From positions 1-63,384 of the forward strand of contig JAEYXX010000113.1 of assembly GCA_023431055.1 (NCBI GenBank): a DNA stretch of 63,384 nucleotides, given 5' to 3'. The number at the start of each line of letters is the position of its first letter. The first letter of the stretch is position 1. Below, piece by piece: positions 28,799 through 38,436 of the stretch. The notes under the pieces were generated by a model. It worked only from the letters and a program-made list of their open reading frames with translations, was not told where the DNA came from and made no database searches. Position numbers and translations under genes: made by a program. The stretch is from Pseudomonadota bacterium (GTDB taxonomy: Bacteria > Pseudomonadota > Gammaproteobacteria > Pseudomonadales > Pseudomonadaceae).

Positions 28799-28859
28799 GT
28801 CGCAGCCCTGGAGGTCAGGTCGAGCGGGCGCATCCTGCATAGCGTCCGGTTTCTGCGCC

Positions 28860-29714
28860 TCAGGCCAGCACACCATCGCGAAAGTCACGCAGAGCCTGCT
28901 CGATTTCCTCACGGCTGTTCATCACGAACGGCCCGTACTGAACGATGGACTCGTTCAGTGGTGTGCCGGCGATCAGCAGCACCCGTGCGCCATGAGCGCT
29001 GGACAGGTGCAGTGCGCCCGCGTCAGACAGGCGTACCAGGCGCCCGGCGCTGACCGGTTGTGCGCCGGCCTCGGGTAATTCGAGCAAACCCTGATAGACG
29101 TAGAGCATCACCCGCTGACCATCTGCCACACGCGGCGCCACCTGGCTGCCGGCCGGCAGATGCAGGTCGAACAGTTGCGGCTCGGTATGTGGGCGCTGCA
29201 CGGCGCCGGCCTGACGAATCTCGCCATCGTCGAACTCGCCGGCGATCACCGCCACCTCGACGCCAGATGCCGTACTGATACGCGGAATGTCCGTGGCGGG
29301 AATATCGCGATACCTCGCTTCACCCAGCTTGTCCTTGGCCGGCAGGTTCAGCCAGAGCTGGAAGCCGCGCATGGCGCCAGACTCCTGCTCGGGCATCTCG
29401 CTATGGATGATGCCGCGCGCGGCGGTCATCCATTGCACGCCGCCGCTGCCGAGCAGGCCGACGTTACCCAGGTGATCCTCATGGCGCATGCGACCTTCGA
29501 GCATGTAGGTGATGGTCTCGAAGCCGCGGTGCGGATGCGGCGGGAAGCCGGCGATGTAATCGTCGGGGTTGTCGGTGGAAAACTCGTCGAGCATCAGGAA
29601 GGGGTCGAAGCGCTCCAGGCCCGGCCCGCCTATCACGCGGTTGAGGCGCACACCGGCGCCGTCGGACGCAGGTTGGCCAGGCTGGATGCTGATGACGCGG
29701 CGGTGCGAAGTCAT
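28860..29714 (-). CDS. Pirin-family protein
   Basis: 284 residues from MTSHRRVISI. It is a bicupin. The N-terminal metal site is complete: the two His of PPHPHRGFETI (about 54-56) and the later His and Glu of GIIHSEMPEQ. Bacterial pirins such as YhhW have quercetinase activity or act as iron-dependent regulators; the physiological role here is unknown. It is convergent with the patatin gene. Confidence 0.92.
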   Translation of the reverse strand: MTSHRRVISIQPGQPASDGAGVRLNRVIGGPGLERFDPFLMLDEFSTDNPDDYIAGFPPHPHRGFETITYMLEGRMRHEDHLGNVGLLGSGGVQWMTAARGIIHSEMPEQESGAMRGFQLWLNLPAKDKLGEARYRDIPATDIPRISTASGVEVAVIAGEFDDGEIRQAGAVQRPHTEPQLFDLHLPAGSQVAPRVADGQRVMLYVYQGLLELPEAGAQPVSAGRLVRLSDAGALHLSSAHGARVLLIAGTPLNESIVQYGPFVMNSREEIEQALRDFRDGVLA

Positions 29715-29823
29715 GGCGGGCTCCTTGATCGAGAGGAATGACGCCATGCTAGTCACATTGAATCGATGTTTGGGTGGAAAATTTCCGAGCCATACATCGA
29801 TAAAACCGATGCATGGCTCGGAA

Positions 29824-30594
29824 TCAGTCGGCGATCTTCAGCTTGCGCGACTCATGGTAGAAGTAGCGCAGTTTCTCGTACTCGAACGGCGAGTTGAGCT
29901 GGCCATAGCGAAAGCCGGTGTTGGCGCGGGTATCGATGGCTTGAAGAACAGGAATGCCGGGATTGCTGCGACTGGCGTCGGCTACGTCGAGGTAATTGAC
30001 GGCATTCTCCAGGCTGTAATCGGCCACCAGCCCGCCCGTGTCGCGCAGGTTCGATGGGCCGAGCAGCGGCAGCATCAGGTAGGGGCCGGCGGGCACGCCG
30101 TAGTAGCCCAGCGTCTGGCCGAAGTCTTCGTTGAATCTCGGCAGGCCCATTTTCGTCGCCGGATCCCAGATGCCACCGACACCGAGAATGGTGTTGAACA
30201 GCAGGCGCGCGGTGGCGTTCATCGCCCGCTTGCCCTTGAGCTGCAGCACGCTGTTGGCCAGCGTGGGAATTTCACCAAGGTTGTTGAAGAAATTGTGCAC
30301 GCCGGTCTGCACCAGGTCAGGCGTCACATAGCGGTAACCGTCGACCACGGGCAGGAACACCCACTGATCGAAACGGTAGTTGAAGTGATAGACGCGGCGG
30401 TTCCATGGCTCCAGCGGGTCGTAGACCTGCAGGGCGTCACTGGAAGCACGCTCGAACTCCTGCTGATCCAGCCCCGGGTTGAATTGCAGATTCTGCAGCG
30501 GGTTGGTGAAGCCGTCAGGGTCGACCTGGGTCTCGGCCAGTGCCTGCCCGCTGGCCAGCAGCAGGGCGATGATCAGAGTGCTGTGCTTAACCAC
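29824..30594 (-). CDS. mlaA: MlaA/VacJ-family outer-membrane lipid-asymmetry protein
   Basis: 256 residues from a GTG that overlaps the stop region of the upstream hydrolase gene (GTG at 30592-30594, upstream TAA at 30587-30589), so the two are translationally coupled. Conserved VacJ blocks are NPLQNLQFN…DPLEPWNRRVYHFN, FFNNLGEIPTLANSVLQLKG and DFGQTLGYYGVPAGPYLMLP. MlaA removes mislocalised phospholipid from the outer leaflet. The signal peptide ends ALLLASGQALA with no lipobox Cys, whereas E. coli MlaA is a lipoprotein. Confidence 0.9.
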   Translation of the reverse strand: MVKHSTLIIALLLASGQALAETQVDPDGFTNPLQNLQFNPGLDQQEFERASSDALQVYDPLEPWNRRVYHFNYRFDQWVFLPVVDGYRYVTPDLVQTGVHNFFNNLGEIPTLANSVLQLKGKRAMNATARLLFNTILGVGGIWDPATKMGLPRFNEDFGQTLGYYGVPAGPYLMLPLLGPSNLRDTGGLVADYSLENAVNYLDVADASRSNPGIPVLQAIDTRANTGFRYGQLNSPFEYEKLRYFYHESRKLKIAD

Positions 30595-31885
30595 GGAAGA
30601 ACTCCAGCATGGCGTCGGCATTGACGCGATAGTTGAGGTTGCCGCAGTGCCCGCCGCGCGGGTAGAGGGTCAGGCGGTCGCCAAAGGTGCGGCGCAGGAA
30701 GCCGATATCGCCCTGGCCGAGGATCAGGTCGTCGGCGTTATGCATCACCGCGACCTTGTCGCTGCCCTTGAGGTAGTCCTCCAGTGCGTACAGGCTGCTC
30801 TTGTCGATCAGCTGATTGAGGCTGCCGCCGTCATAGCGCGCGCGCCACATGGGCATCAGTTGCTCGGCGATGTAGCAGTCGAAGTCGCAACGCAGGGCCA
30901 TCTGGAAGAAGGGCGTGAGGCTGGTGCTCTCGGTGATCCGATAGTCGCGCGGAGTGATCAGACCGCGGCGGTTGAGTAGGTCCGAGGTGAAGACGATATC
31001 GGCGGAGGAGAAGCGGAACGAGGTGCCGATGAGCATGGCCATCTGTTCGTCCGAGAGGCGCTCGGTAGATTGCTGGAAGTCGTAGAGCATCGCCTCGTTG
31101 ATATCCAGATAGCCCTTGTCGTTGAAGTAACGCGTCAGCTTGCCCAGCACCAGATCGTAGAAGTTGGTGCTGTTGTCGATGCCCTGCACCTTGGTCTGCA
31201 CCAGCTTGTCCAGGTTGCTGACGGAGGTGTAGAGGTTGACCGGCGGGTTGAGCAGCAGCACGCGTTTGAAATCGAAGGCGCGGCGGGTTTCGTCGATCTG
31301 GCTGACGAAGGCGGCATGCAGTGCGCCGAGGCTGTAACCGGTGAGTAGGAATTCACTGACTTGCAGTCTCGGGTGCTGGGCTCGTACTGCCTGCATGGCG
31401 CGGTACAGGTCGTCGGCATCCTCGGGGCTGTAGCCGGGTGTGGCGAAACGCGAGGCGGCAGCCATGAAGTCGTAGCTGGTCGGTGACGACAGCTGCACGA
31501 CATGGAAGCCGGCGCCGTAGAACAGCTTTTTCAGATATTCGTTGGTGCCGCTGGCGTAGTGCGCGCCTGTACCGGCGATGATGAAGATCAGCGGTGCACG
31601 GCCTTTCTGTTCGGCCAGGCGGTAGCGCAGCTTGGTCACCGGCCAGAAATTGTCCAGTAACTCGAATTCGCGGTCAGGACGCAGGCGTACCGAGTAGTCG
31701 CGCTGCCTGATATCGCCATCTGCGGGCAGCTCCGGGCGCAGCTCGGGCGGCGTGGTCGCGATGGTCGCCTCGAACGGGTTGGCCAGCGGATAGCCGTAAC
31801 TTTCGGCATCCACATCGGCGGCCACCGCCGAGGCACAGAAGACCAGGCCACCGAACAAGGCGGCGAGTCGGGCAAGGCTGGGCAT
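30587..31885 (-). CDS. Exported alpha/beta-hydrolase-fold protein
   Basis: 432 residues with an N-terminal signal peptide (cleavage near SAVAA, about residue 22). It has an alpha/beta hydrolase core with IFIIAGTGAHYASG and nucleophile elbow GYSLG. It is coupled to mlaA through overlapping codons, which suggests a periplasmic role connected with lipids or the envelope, for example as esterase or thioesterase. The substrate is unknown. Confidence 0.8.
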   Translation of the reverse strand: MPSLARLAALFGGLVFCASAVAADVDAESYGYPLANPFEATIATTPPELRPELPADGDIRQRDYSVRLRPDREFELLDNFWPVTKLRYRLAEQKGRAPLIFIIAGTGAHYASGTNEYLKKLFYGAGFHVVQLSSPTSYDFMAAASRFATPGYSPEDADDLYRAMQAVRAQHPRLQVSEFLLTGYSLGALHAAFVSQIDETRRAFDFKRVLLLNPPVNLYTSVSNLDKLVQTKVQGIDNSTNFYDLVLGKLTRYFNDKGYLDINEAMLYDFQQSTERLSDEQMAMLIGTSFRFSSADIVFTSDLLNRRGLITPRDYRITESTSLTPFFQMALRCDFDCYIAEQLMPMWRARYDGGSLNQLIDKSSLYALEDYLKGSDKVAVMHNADDLILGQGDIGFLRRTFGDRLTLYPRGGHCGNLNYRVNADAMLEFFRG

Positions 31886-32045
31886 GTGCTAAGTCCCTTT
31901 GAATAAGAGAACGTCTGGATTGAACAGCTGGCTTATGACAGCAGCAAGCGGGGCAAAGTGCCAGACTATCCTGCCTTATCGCAGTGGAACTTGAGTAGCA
32001 GGGCTATGTGGCCAGGCGTGTCAGCCGGGGCGCCGGCTTGTTCAG

Positions 32046-32270
32046 TCAGGCCTGATGGTGCAACCAGGCGTGCTTGGGACGCTCCGGTGCAGGCTGGCGA
32101 TTACGTTCGAAACGCTGCCAGATTTTTTCGTGGAAGTAGAAACCCACCGAGTTGCACAGCGGCTCGATCGCGGCCACCAGGCTGCTGGCCGCAACGCTGC
32201 CGGTCAGCGCGTAAGTGACACCGAAGGCAATGCAGAAGTGCATGATGGTGAAGGTCAGTGTCTTGAGCAT
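32046..32270 (-). CDS. DUF2061 family small membrane protein
   Basis: 74 residues with two membrane segments (FTIMHFCIAFGVTYALTG and SLVAAIEPLCNSVGFYFHE) and a charged tail, the pattern of DUF2061. No function is known. Confidence 0.8.
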   Translation of the reverse strand: MLKTLTFTIMHFCIAFGVTYALTGSVAASSLVAAIEPLCNSVGFYFHEKIWQRFERNRQPAPERPKHAWLHHQA

Positions 32271-32425
32271 GATGCACCTCGTTGAGAATCATTTCGTCTT
32301 GAGTGAAAGGCTAGTCCTGTTCGTTCGGCTCGGGAAATGTGGCGTTTGTATGGTTTCGATAGGAGTGGATAATTAATATTTTTACTTTTTAAGTTTTTCT
32401 CTATATCGATTCGGGAAGGACATAA

Positions 32426-32800
32426 ATGGCTTGGCGTATGGCTGCCGATGCTCTGGTGCTGGTGCACCTGAGCTTCATTCTGTTCGTGCTGTTCGGCGGC
32501 TTGCTGTTGTTGCGTTGGCCGCGTTTGCTCTGGCTGCACCTGCCAGCGGTTATCTGGGGCATCGTGGTGGAATGCCTGCATCTGGGTTGCCCGCTGACCC
32601 CATGGGAAAATCAGTTGCGCCGGATGGCCGGACAGGCGGGCTATGAAGGCGGTTTCATTGAGCATTACCTGATACCGCTGATCTACCCGGCGGGGCTTAC
32701 GCCGCAGATTCAACTCTGGCTGGGCGGCATCGTCGTGCTGGTCAATCTCACTGTCTATGCCTGGCTGATCTGGCGCTGGCGCGCTGTGGCACGGGCCTGA
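32426..32800 (+). CDS. DUF2784 family membrane protein
   Basis: 124 residues with about three to four membrane segments. The central ECLHLGCPLTPWENQLR and the later GFIEHYLIPLIYP are the DUF2784 signature. GGAAGGACATAA precedes the ATG. An AT-rich stretch upstream (about 32366-32410) probably holds the promoter. The function is unknown. Confidence 0.85.
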   Translation: MAWRMAADALVLVHLSFILFVLFGGLLLLRWPRLLWLHLPAVIWGIVVECLHLGCPLTPWENQLRRMAGQAGYEGGFIEHYLIPLIYPAGLTPQIQLWLGGIVVLVNLTVYAWLIWRWRAVARA

Positions 32801-32897
32801 TTTGTCTTGCCTATTCATAAGCCTGATGAAGGCCCGGTGGCTTTGTCGCCTTCGCTACACTGCCGCCATCGCAACCAAACACTGAAGGCAGGCTGCT

Positions 32898-33710
32898 ATG
32901 CAAAACCGCATGATGATCACTGGCGCGGGCTCCGGCCTGGGACGCGAAATTGCCCTGCGCTGGGCGCGCGAAGGCTGGCGCCTGGCACTGGCCGATGTCA
33001 ACGAAGCCGGACTGGCGGAAACCTTGAAAATGGTGCGCGAGGCGGGCGGTGACGGATTCACCCGGCGCTGCGACGTGCGCGACTACAGCCAACTGACCGC
33101 CCTGGCGCAGTCCTGCGAAGAGCAGTTCGACGGTATCGATGTCATCGTCAACAACGCGGGGGTCGCCTCCGGTGGCTTCTTCGCCGAGCTGTCGCTGGAG
33201 GACTGGGACTGGCAGATCTCGATCAACCTGATGGGGGTGGTCAAGGGCTGCAAGGCATTCCTGCCGCTGCTGGAAAAGAGCAAGGGCAAGATCGTCAACA
33301 TCGCCTCCATGGCTGCGCTGATGCAGGGTCCGGGCATGAGCAACTACAACGTGGCCAAGGCCGGTGTAGTGGCCTTGTCGGAAAGCCTGCTGGTGGAGTT
33401 GCGCCAGCTGGAAATCGGCGTGCATGTGGTCTGCCCGTCCTTCTTTCAGACCAACCTGCTGGACTCCTTCCGTGGTCCGACCCCGGCGATGAAGGCCCAG
33501 GTGGGCAAATTGCTGGAAAGCTCGCCGATCAGCGCGGCGGACATCGCCGACTATATCCACGATGAAATGGCCAAGGGCAGCTTCATGATCCTGCCGCACG
33601 AGATGGGCCGCATGGCCTGGGCGATCAAGCAGAAGAACCCGCAGGCGCTGTACGACGAGATGGCCAGCATGGCCGAGAAAATGCGCGGCAAGGTCAAATC
33701 CGCGAGCTGA
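32898..33710 (+). CDS. Short-chain dehydrogenase/reductase
   Basis: 270 residues, classical SDR. The cofactor motif TGAGSGLG is at 8-15, NNAG at 85-88, catalytic Ser137, Tyr150 and Lys154 (in SNYNVAKAG). Asp34 after the second strand suggests NAD preference, but this is a weak inference. The C-terminal extension (about 225-270) is longer than in minimal SDRs. The substrate is unknown. Confidence 0.92.
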   Translation: MQNRMMITGAGSGLGREIALRWAREGWRLALADVNEAGLAETLKMVREAGGDGFTRRCDVRDYSQLTALAQSCEEQFDGIDVIVNNAGVASGGFFAELSLEDWDWQISINLMGVVKGCKAFLPLLEKSKGKIVNIASMAALMQGPGMSNYNVAKAGVVALSESLLVELRQLEIGVHVVCPSFFQTNLLDSFRGPTPAMKAQVGKLLESSPISAADIADYIHDEMAKGSFMILPHEMGRMAWAIKQKNPQALYDEMASMAEKMRGKVKSAS

Positions 33711-33810
33711 CCGAAAAGTCAGTTATTCACGCCTGCAGGCTTGCCTGGCGCGGCCTGCAGGGGTAGGGTGGCCGCCCCGGCCTGCCTGCCGTCATGACCA
33801 TGGAATACCT

Positions 33811-34971
33811 GTGAAACCAGTCCCTCGGGCCTTGCTGCTAGTGGCCCTGGTGCTGGCGGCGATCAATTTGCGCCCCGGCATCACTTCCCTCGCGCCTTTG
33901 ATCGAACGCATCGCTGCGGAGCTGTCGCTAAGCCGCAGTTTCATCAGCCTGACCACCGCCCTGCCAGTACTGTGCATGGGGCTGCTGGCGCCACTGGCGC
34001 CGCGCCTGGCCATGCGCTGGGGGCTCGAACGCACCATCGTGCTCTGCCTCGGGCTGATCGGCCTGGCGCTGCTGGCGCGTCTGGCTGCCCATCAGAGCGC
34101 GGTGCTGATCGGCAGCGCCATTGCGCTGGGTGCTGCCATCGCGGTGGCCGGGCCTTTGCTGTCGGGCTTCATCAAACGCCATTTCGCCAGTCAGATGGGC
34201 CGCGTGGTTGGCTGGTACTCGCTGGGCATGGCCATCGGCGGCGCTAGCGGTGCAGTGCTCACGGCGCCGGCCACCGCACTGTTCGGCGACGCCTGGCATC
34301 TGGGCCTGGCGGTATGGGCCGTGCCGGCTTTGCTCGGGGTGATGCTCTGGCTGTGGTTACCCAACCAGGCTGGCGCTGCCGAGGCGCAGGAAGGTGGTGG
34401 CCTGCCCTGGCGGCAGCCACGCGCCTGGCTGATCAGTTGCTTCTTCGCCATTCAGGCAGGGCTGTTCTACGCCATCGCCACCTGGGCCGTGGCGCGCTAC
34501 CACGAAGCCGGGCTGAGCATGCTGCGCAGCAATTCGCTGCTCAGCCTGGCCATGCTCATGGGGCTGCCCAGCTCGTTCCTGCTGCCCTGGCTGGTGCAGC
34601 GCTACAACGCGCGTTACCCGCTATTGCTGACTTGCGGTGCGGTTACCTGCGGTTGCCTGGCGATGGTCACCTTCATGCCGCGTTTCGTTCCGGAACTCTG
34701 GGCGGTGATCCTGGGCTTCTCCCTGGGCGGCTCCTTCGCCCTGTCGCTGGTGCTGCCGCTATACGAAGCCGGCTCTCCCATGGCGGTCAGCCGCTGGACG
34801 GCGATGATGCTGTTCACCGGCTACTGCCTCGGCTGCCTGACGCCGATTCTGACCGGCCTGGCGCGCGACCTGTCAGGTAGCTACCGCCTGCCGTTCGCGG
34901 TGCTGACAGGCTTGGCCTTGCTGATGACGCTGGTGGCCTGGTTGCTGGGGCGCAGCCGGCATACAGGCTGA
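33811..34971 (+). CDS. MFS transporter, CynX/NimT family
   Basis: 386 residues starting at GTG. Twelve membrane helices; the N-terminal LVLAAINLRPGITSLAPLIE is the CynX signature, and GWYSLGMAIGGASGA and LPLYEAGSPMAVSRWTAMM are further typical loops. The family includes cyanate and 2-nitroimidazole transporters; the substrate here is open. Confidence 0.9.
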   Translation: MKPVPRALLLVALVLAAINLRPGITSLAPLIERIAAELSLSRSFISLTTALPVLCMGLLAPLAPRLAMRWGLERTIVLCLGLIGLALLARLAAHQSAVLIGSAIALGAAIAVAGPLLSGFIKRHFASQMGRVVGWYSLGMAIGGASGAVLTAPATALFGDAWHLGLAVWAVPALLGVMLWLWLPNQAGAAEAQEGGGLPWRQPRAWLISCFFAIQAGLFYAIATWAVARYHEAGLSMLRSNSLLSLAMLMGLPSSFLLPWLVQRYNARYPLLLTCGAVTCGCLAMVTFMPRFVPELWAVILGFSLGGSFALSLVLPLYEAGSPMAVSRWTAMMLFTGYCLGCLTPILTGLARDLSGSYRLPFAVLTGLALLMTLVAWLLGRSRHTG

Positions 34972-35045
34972 AGAATTCGTACCAGTTCCTTTCTTGCTCG
35001 AGTGCGCTGTGTTAGAAGGCTTTCTGCTTTTTCAGGAGTGCCGGT

Positions 35046-35474
35046 GTGGAGTCCGAATCCATCGTCTATGGCTGCATCCGCGACTGGCCCTCGGATGACC
35101 CCGAGCTGCGTCGTCTGCGCCGCGAAACCAACCACGGCGTATTGGCCGAATTGCCATCGGGTGATCTCTGGCCCTTTCTTGGCCGTGAGATGTTCTCCTT
35201 TTGCGAGCTGCCGGGGGCGGGCCTTTACCAGACTCAGGTGATTCACTTCGGCGCCAGCTACGGCGCAGTGGAGTATGAATGGAACCTGTGGATCGAGGCT
35301 TTCGAGACGCTACTCAAACGCCTGTACTGGGCCAGTGCAGTGGTTCACTTGGAAACCGAGCTCAATGGCATGCACACCTTCCGCTGGGAATCCGACAACG
35401 GCTTTCACAGCCCGCAGGAGGGTGCGCTGCGTGTGCGCTGCGCCTGGGAGCGCGAGGGCGCCCTGCGTGTTTAG
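35046..35474 (+). CDS. Hypothetical protein
   Basis: 142 residues starting at GTG with CAGGAG 7-12 bases upstream. Rich in Trp and acidic residues (DLWPFLGREMFSFCELPG, YEWNLWIEAFETLLKRLYWA), no signal peptide or membrane segment. I do not recognise the family. Codon use is normal for the genome. It is followed after 9 bases by ynfA. Confidence 0.75.
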   Translation: MESESIVYGCIRDWPSDDPELRRLRRETNHGVLAELPSGDLWPFLGREMFSFCELPGAGLYQTQVIHFGASYGAVEYEWNLWIEAFETLLKRLYWASAVVHLETELNGMHTFRWESDNGFHSPQEGALRVRCAWEREGALRV

Positions 35475-35483
35475 GCCGCAGAG

Positions 35484-35816
35484 ATGATCAACTACCTGTG
35501 GTTTCTGCTGGCGGCGCTGTTCGAGATCGCCGGCTGCTATGCGTTCTGGATGTGGTTGCGACTGGATCGCAGCGCGTGGTGGATAGCGCCTGGGCTGCTG
35601 AGTCTCGCGCTCTTCGCCCTGATCCTCACCCGGGTCGAGGCCTCCTTCGCCGGGCGCGCCTATGCCGCTTATGGTGGCGTGTACATCGTCGCTTCGCTGG
35701 CCTGGCTGGCGCTGATCGAAAAGACCCGACCGATGCTCAGCGACTGGCTGGGTGCTGCACTGTGCCTGGCAGGTGCTGCGATCATCCTGCTGGGACCTCG
35801 GCTTCATTCGTCCTGA
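35484..35816 (+). CDS. ynfA: YnfA/UPF0060 family membrane protein
   Basis: 110 residues with four membrane helices, as usual. The conserved [17 protein letters not shown] at the start and [18 protein letters not shown] in helix 3 identify the UPF0060 family, related to small multidrug-resistance proteins. The transport function is not established. Confidence 0.9.
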   Translation: MINYLWFLLAALFEIAGCYAFWMWLRLDRSAWWIAPGLLSLALFALILTRVEASFAGRAYAAYGGVYIVASLAWLALIEKTRPMLSDWLGAALCLAGAAIILLGPRLHSS

Positions 35817-35849
35817 ACCGCTTATAAGCAGTAGAAGTAAAAAGTTCCG

Positions 35850-35867
35850 CTGTCATCAAATCTTTAT
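35850..35867 (+). promoter_or_regulatory. Possible Pho box upstream of the phosphate porin
   Basis: CTGTCAT (35850-35856) is a perfect Pho half-site, followed by CAAA and then TCTTTAT, a poor second half. It lies about 110 bases before the porin start. PhoB control of an OprP/OprO-type porin would make sense. Evidence is one good half-site only. Confidence 0.4.
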
Positions 35868-35975
35868 ATATCGGCAACTGCGCTGAAATAACCCCTCGCC
35901 AAGATTCCCCCCAGCACGAACGAGCCCACAGCTCGGGTGTTTTCAACACTAAAAGTCCAACAGGGGAATTTCTCG

Positions 35976-37229
35976 ATGATCCGTAAGCACTTCGCCGGTT
36001 TCGTAGCCAGCGCCCTGGCTCTGGCCGTCTCCGCCCAGGCTTTCGCCGGTACCGTCACCACTGACGGCGCCGATATCGTGATCAAGACCAAAGGCGGTTT
36101 TGAAGCTTCCACTACCGACAAACAGTTCGGTTTCAAGATCGGTGGTCGTCTGCAGGCTGACTTCGATCAGTTCGACGGCATCTATACCCGTAATGGCAAT
36201 ACCGCCAACGAAGCCTACTTCCGTCGCGCCATCCTGGAAATTTCCGGTGTTGCCTACACCGACTGGAAATACGCCTTCAACGTCGACTTTGGCGAGAGCG
36301 GCAGCAGTAAGTGGGACGAGGCCTCGATCACTTATACCGGTTTCAAACCGGTCAATGTGAAGATCGGCCGCTTCGATCCTGACTTCGGCCTCGAAAAAGC
36401 CACCAGCTCCAAGTGGATTACTGCCATCGAGCGTTCCGCTGTCTATGACCTGGCCGACTGGGTGAACGACAAGCAGGACGGCATGGGCGTGCAGGTCAGC
36501 GGCGTTGCTGGCGACATGTTCTACGGTTCGGCTGGCTTCAACCGTGCCAAGGGCAATGAAGACGTAAACGGCAAGAACAACAACACCTACAACCTGCGTG
36601 GTGTGTTCGCCCCCATGGCCGAAGCCGGTAACGTCCTGCACTTCGGGGTCAACTACGCCAAGCGCAGCACCGAAGATTTCGATGGTCGCATCCGTTCGCG
36701 CCTCAACGTGCGCGGCACCACTGAAGACGGTGTGAACGGCAACCGTCCTGATTTCGCTCCGGCCGTCGCTGGCCAGTTCGACGGTGATAGTGCTTGGGGC
36801 CTGGAGGCAGCTTTCGCTGCAGGTCCGTTCTCGATTCAGAGCGAATACCTGCGTCGTGACATCGACGCCAAGTCTGGCTCTGCACGTGATGACCGCGAAG
36901 CCACCGGCTACAACGTTCAGCTCGCCTACACCCTGACCGGTGAAGCACGCGGCTATAAACTCGACGGCGGCAAGTTCGACAGCATCAAGCCGGACAACAA
37001 GCAGTTTGGCGCCTGGGAAGTGTTCTACCGCTACGACAACATCAAGGCCGAAGAGTCGAACGTCATCGATACCAAGGCCAAGATCCACACCGTTGGTGTG
37101 AACTGGTACGCCAACGAGGCGGTCAAGGTTTCCGCCAACTACCTGAAAGCGTCCGCTGACAACGTGACCAACGCTGCTGGCGACGACGATGGCGATGCCG
37201 TAAGCCTGCGCCTGCAGTACGCCTTCTAA
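35976..37229 (+). CDS. OprP/OprO-family (phosphate-selective type) porin
   Basis: 417 residues from [10 protein letters not shown]; signal peptide ends AQAFA. The mature protein is a 16-strand type beta-barrel with [20 protein letters not shown] at the start and a C-terminal aromatic residue (LRLQYAF), as required for outer-membrane insertion. The family has phosphate- and polyphosphate-selective trimers (OprP, OprO). Selectivity in this member cannot be read. A possible Pho half-site upstream and a strong terminator downstream make it a single-gene unit. Confidence 0.9.
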   Translation: MIRKHFAGFVASALALAVSAQAFAGTVTTDGADIVIKTKGGFEASTTDKQFGFKIGGRLQADFDQFDGIYTRNGNTANEAYFRRAILEISGVAYTDWKYAFNVDFGESGSSKWDEASITYTGFKPVNVKIGRFDPDFGLEKATSSKWITAIERSAVYDLADWVNDKQDGMGVQVSGVAGDMFYGSAGFNRAKGNEDVNGKNNNTYNLRGVFAPMAEAGNVLHFGVNYAKRSTEDFDGRIRSRLNVRGTTEDGVNGNRPDFAPAVAGQFDGDSAWGLEAAFAAGPFSIQSEYLRRDIDAKSGSARDDREATGYNVQLAYTLTGEARGYKLDGGKFDSIKPDNKQFGAWEVFYRYDNIKAEESNVIDTKAKIHTVGVNWYANEAVKVSANYLKASADNVTNAAGDDDGDAVSLRLQYAF

Positions 37230-37255
37230 CGCACCATCGATTCTGCTCCTGATTG

Positions 37256-37283
37256 AGCCCCGCCTTTTGGCGGGGCTTTTTTT
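37256..37283 (+). terminator. Terminator of the porin gene
   Basis: AGCCCCGCC-TTTT-GGCGGGGCT followed by TTTTTT. It also overlaps the sequence upstream of the DUF482 gene, which favours the start at 37312 for that gene. Confidence 0.92.
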
Positions 37284-37311
37284 CGTCCGTCGTTTTCGCC
37301 AGACTGGCTGC

Positions 37312-38436
37312 ATGCCTTTGCACTCCTTATCCCAGCTGTCCCAGATTCCAGCCGCCAGGTGGGATGCGCTGCTGCCGAGCTCGCAGCCTTTTTTGCGCCA
37401 TGCCTTTCTTTCCTCACTGGAGGACAGCGGCAGCGTTGGCCGTGGCACCGGCTGGTTGCCTTCGCACCGGCTCTGGTGCGACGAACAGGGCGAAGTACAG
37501 GCGGCGTTGCCGGCCTATGTGAAGCAGCACTCTTACGGCGAATACGTGTTCGATCACGCCTGGGCCGATGCCTGTCGGCGCGCCGGCATCGCCTATTACC
37601 CCAAGCTGCTGGGGGCGGTGCCGTTCTCTCCGGTGACGGGCGCTCGCTTGCTCGGTGATCCTGTTGCGGCCGCCGAGTTGCTGGATGCGTTGGCAGCCGC
37701 TTTGGATGATGAAGGCTTGTCGAGTCTGCATATCAATTTCACCAGCCCGGCTTGTGACGCCGTGACTGCTCAGCGACAGGGCTGGCTGCAACGTCTAGGT
37801 TGCCAGTTTCACTGGCACAACCGCGGTTACCGGGATTTCCAGGACTTTCTCGATGCGCTCAGCTCACGCAAACGCAAGCAGATGCGCAAGGAGCGTGAGC
37901 AGGTGGCAGGGCAGGGCATCGAGTTCGACTGGCGACATGGCCATGAGTTGAGTGAGGCGGACTGGGACTTCGTCTACCACTGCTACGCCAATACCTACCA
38001 TGTGCGCGGGCAGGCGCCCTACCTGACTCGGGATTTTTTCAGCCTGTTGGCCGAGCGCATGCCGGAAATGATCCGCGTGGTGTTCGCCCGGCAGCACGGG
38101 CGGCCGCTGGCCATGGCCTTCAGTCTGGTCGATGGCGATACCTTCTATGGTCGCTACTGGGGCTGCCTGGCCGAGTTCGACCGGCTGCATTTCGAAACCT
38201 GTTTCTATCAGGGCATGGAGCTGGCTATCGCCGAAGGCCTCGCGCGTTTCGACGCCGGAGCGCAGGGGGAGCACAAACTGATTCGCGGTTTCGAACCGGT
38301 GATTACTCGTTCGTGGCACTATCTCCGCCACCCGGGGCTGCATGCCGCGGTCGCCGAGTTTCTCGAGCAGGAGCGCTCTGGCGTGCGGGGTTACGCTGAG
38401 GAGGCGCGCAGCTATCTGCCTTTTCGTCAGAGCTAA
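37312..38436 (+). CDS. DUF482 / COG3146 protein, GNAT-like acyltransferase fold
   Basis: 374 residues from MPLHSLSQLS. Members are annotated as peptidoglycan-biosynthesis-like or GNAT N-acyltransferases related to FemAB. Conserved blocks are WLPSHRLW, YVFDHAWADACRRAGIAYYPKLLGAVPFSPV, LGCQFHWHNRGY.DFQDFL with SSRKRKQMRKER, and FETCFYQGMELAIAEGL near the end. No signal peptide. The actual substrate is unknown. Confidence 0.88.
   Translation: MPLHSLSQLSQIPAARWDALLPSSQPFLRHAFLSSLEDSGSVGRGTGWLPSHRLWCDEQGEVQAALPAYVKQHSYGEYVFDHAWADACRRAGIAYYPKLLGAVPFSPVTGARLLGDPVAAAELLDALAAALDDEGLSSLHINFTSPACDAVTAQRQGWLQRLGCQFHWHNRGYRDFQDFLDALSSRKRKQMRKEREQVAGQGIEFDWRHGHELSEADWDFVYHCYANTYHVRGQAPYLTRDFFSLLAERMPEMIRVVFARQHGRPLAMAFSLVDGDTFYGRYWGCLAEFDRLHFETCFYQGMELAIAEGLARFDAGAQGEHKLIRGFEPVITRSWHYLRHPGLHAAVAEFLEQERSGVRGYAEEARSYLPFRQS

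Noticed and set aside
33764..33790. GTAGGGTGG near 33.77 kb as another REP unit
   Set aside because: The head matches, but no complementary arm follows, so it is at best a remnant.
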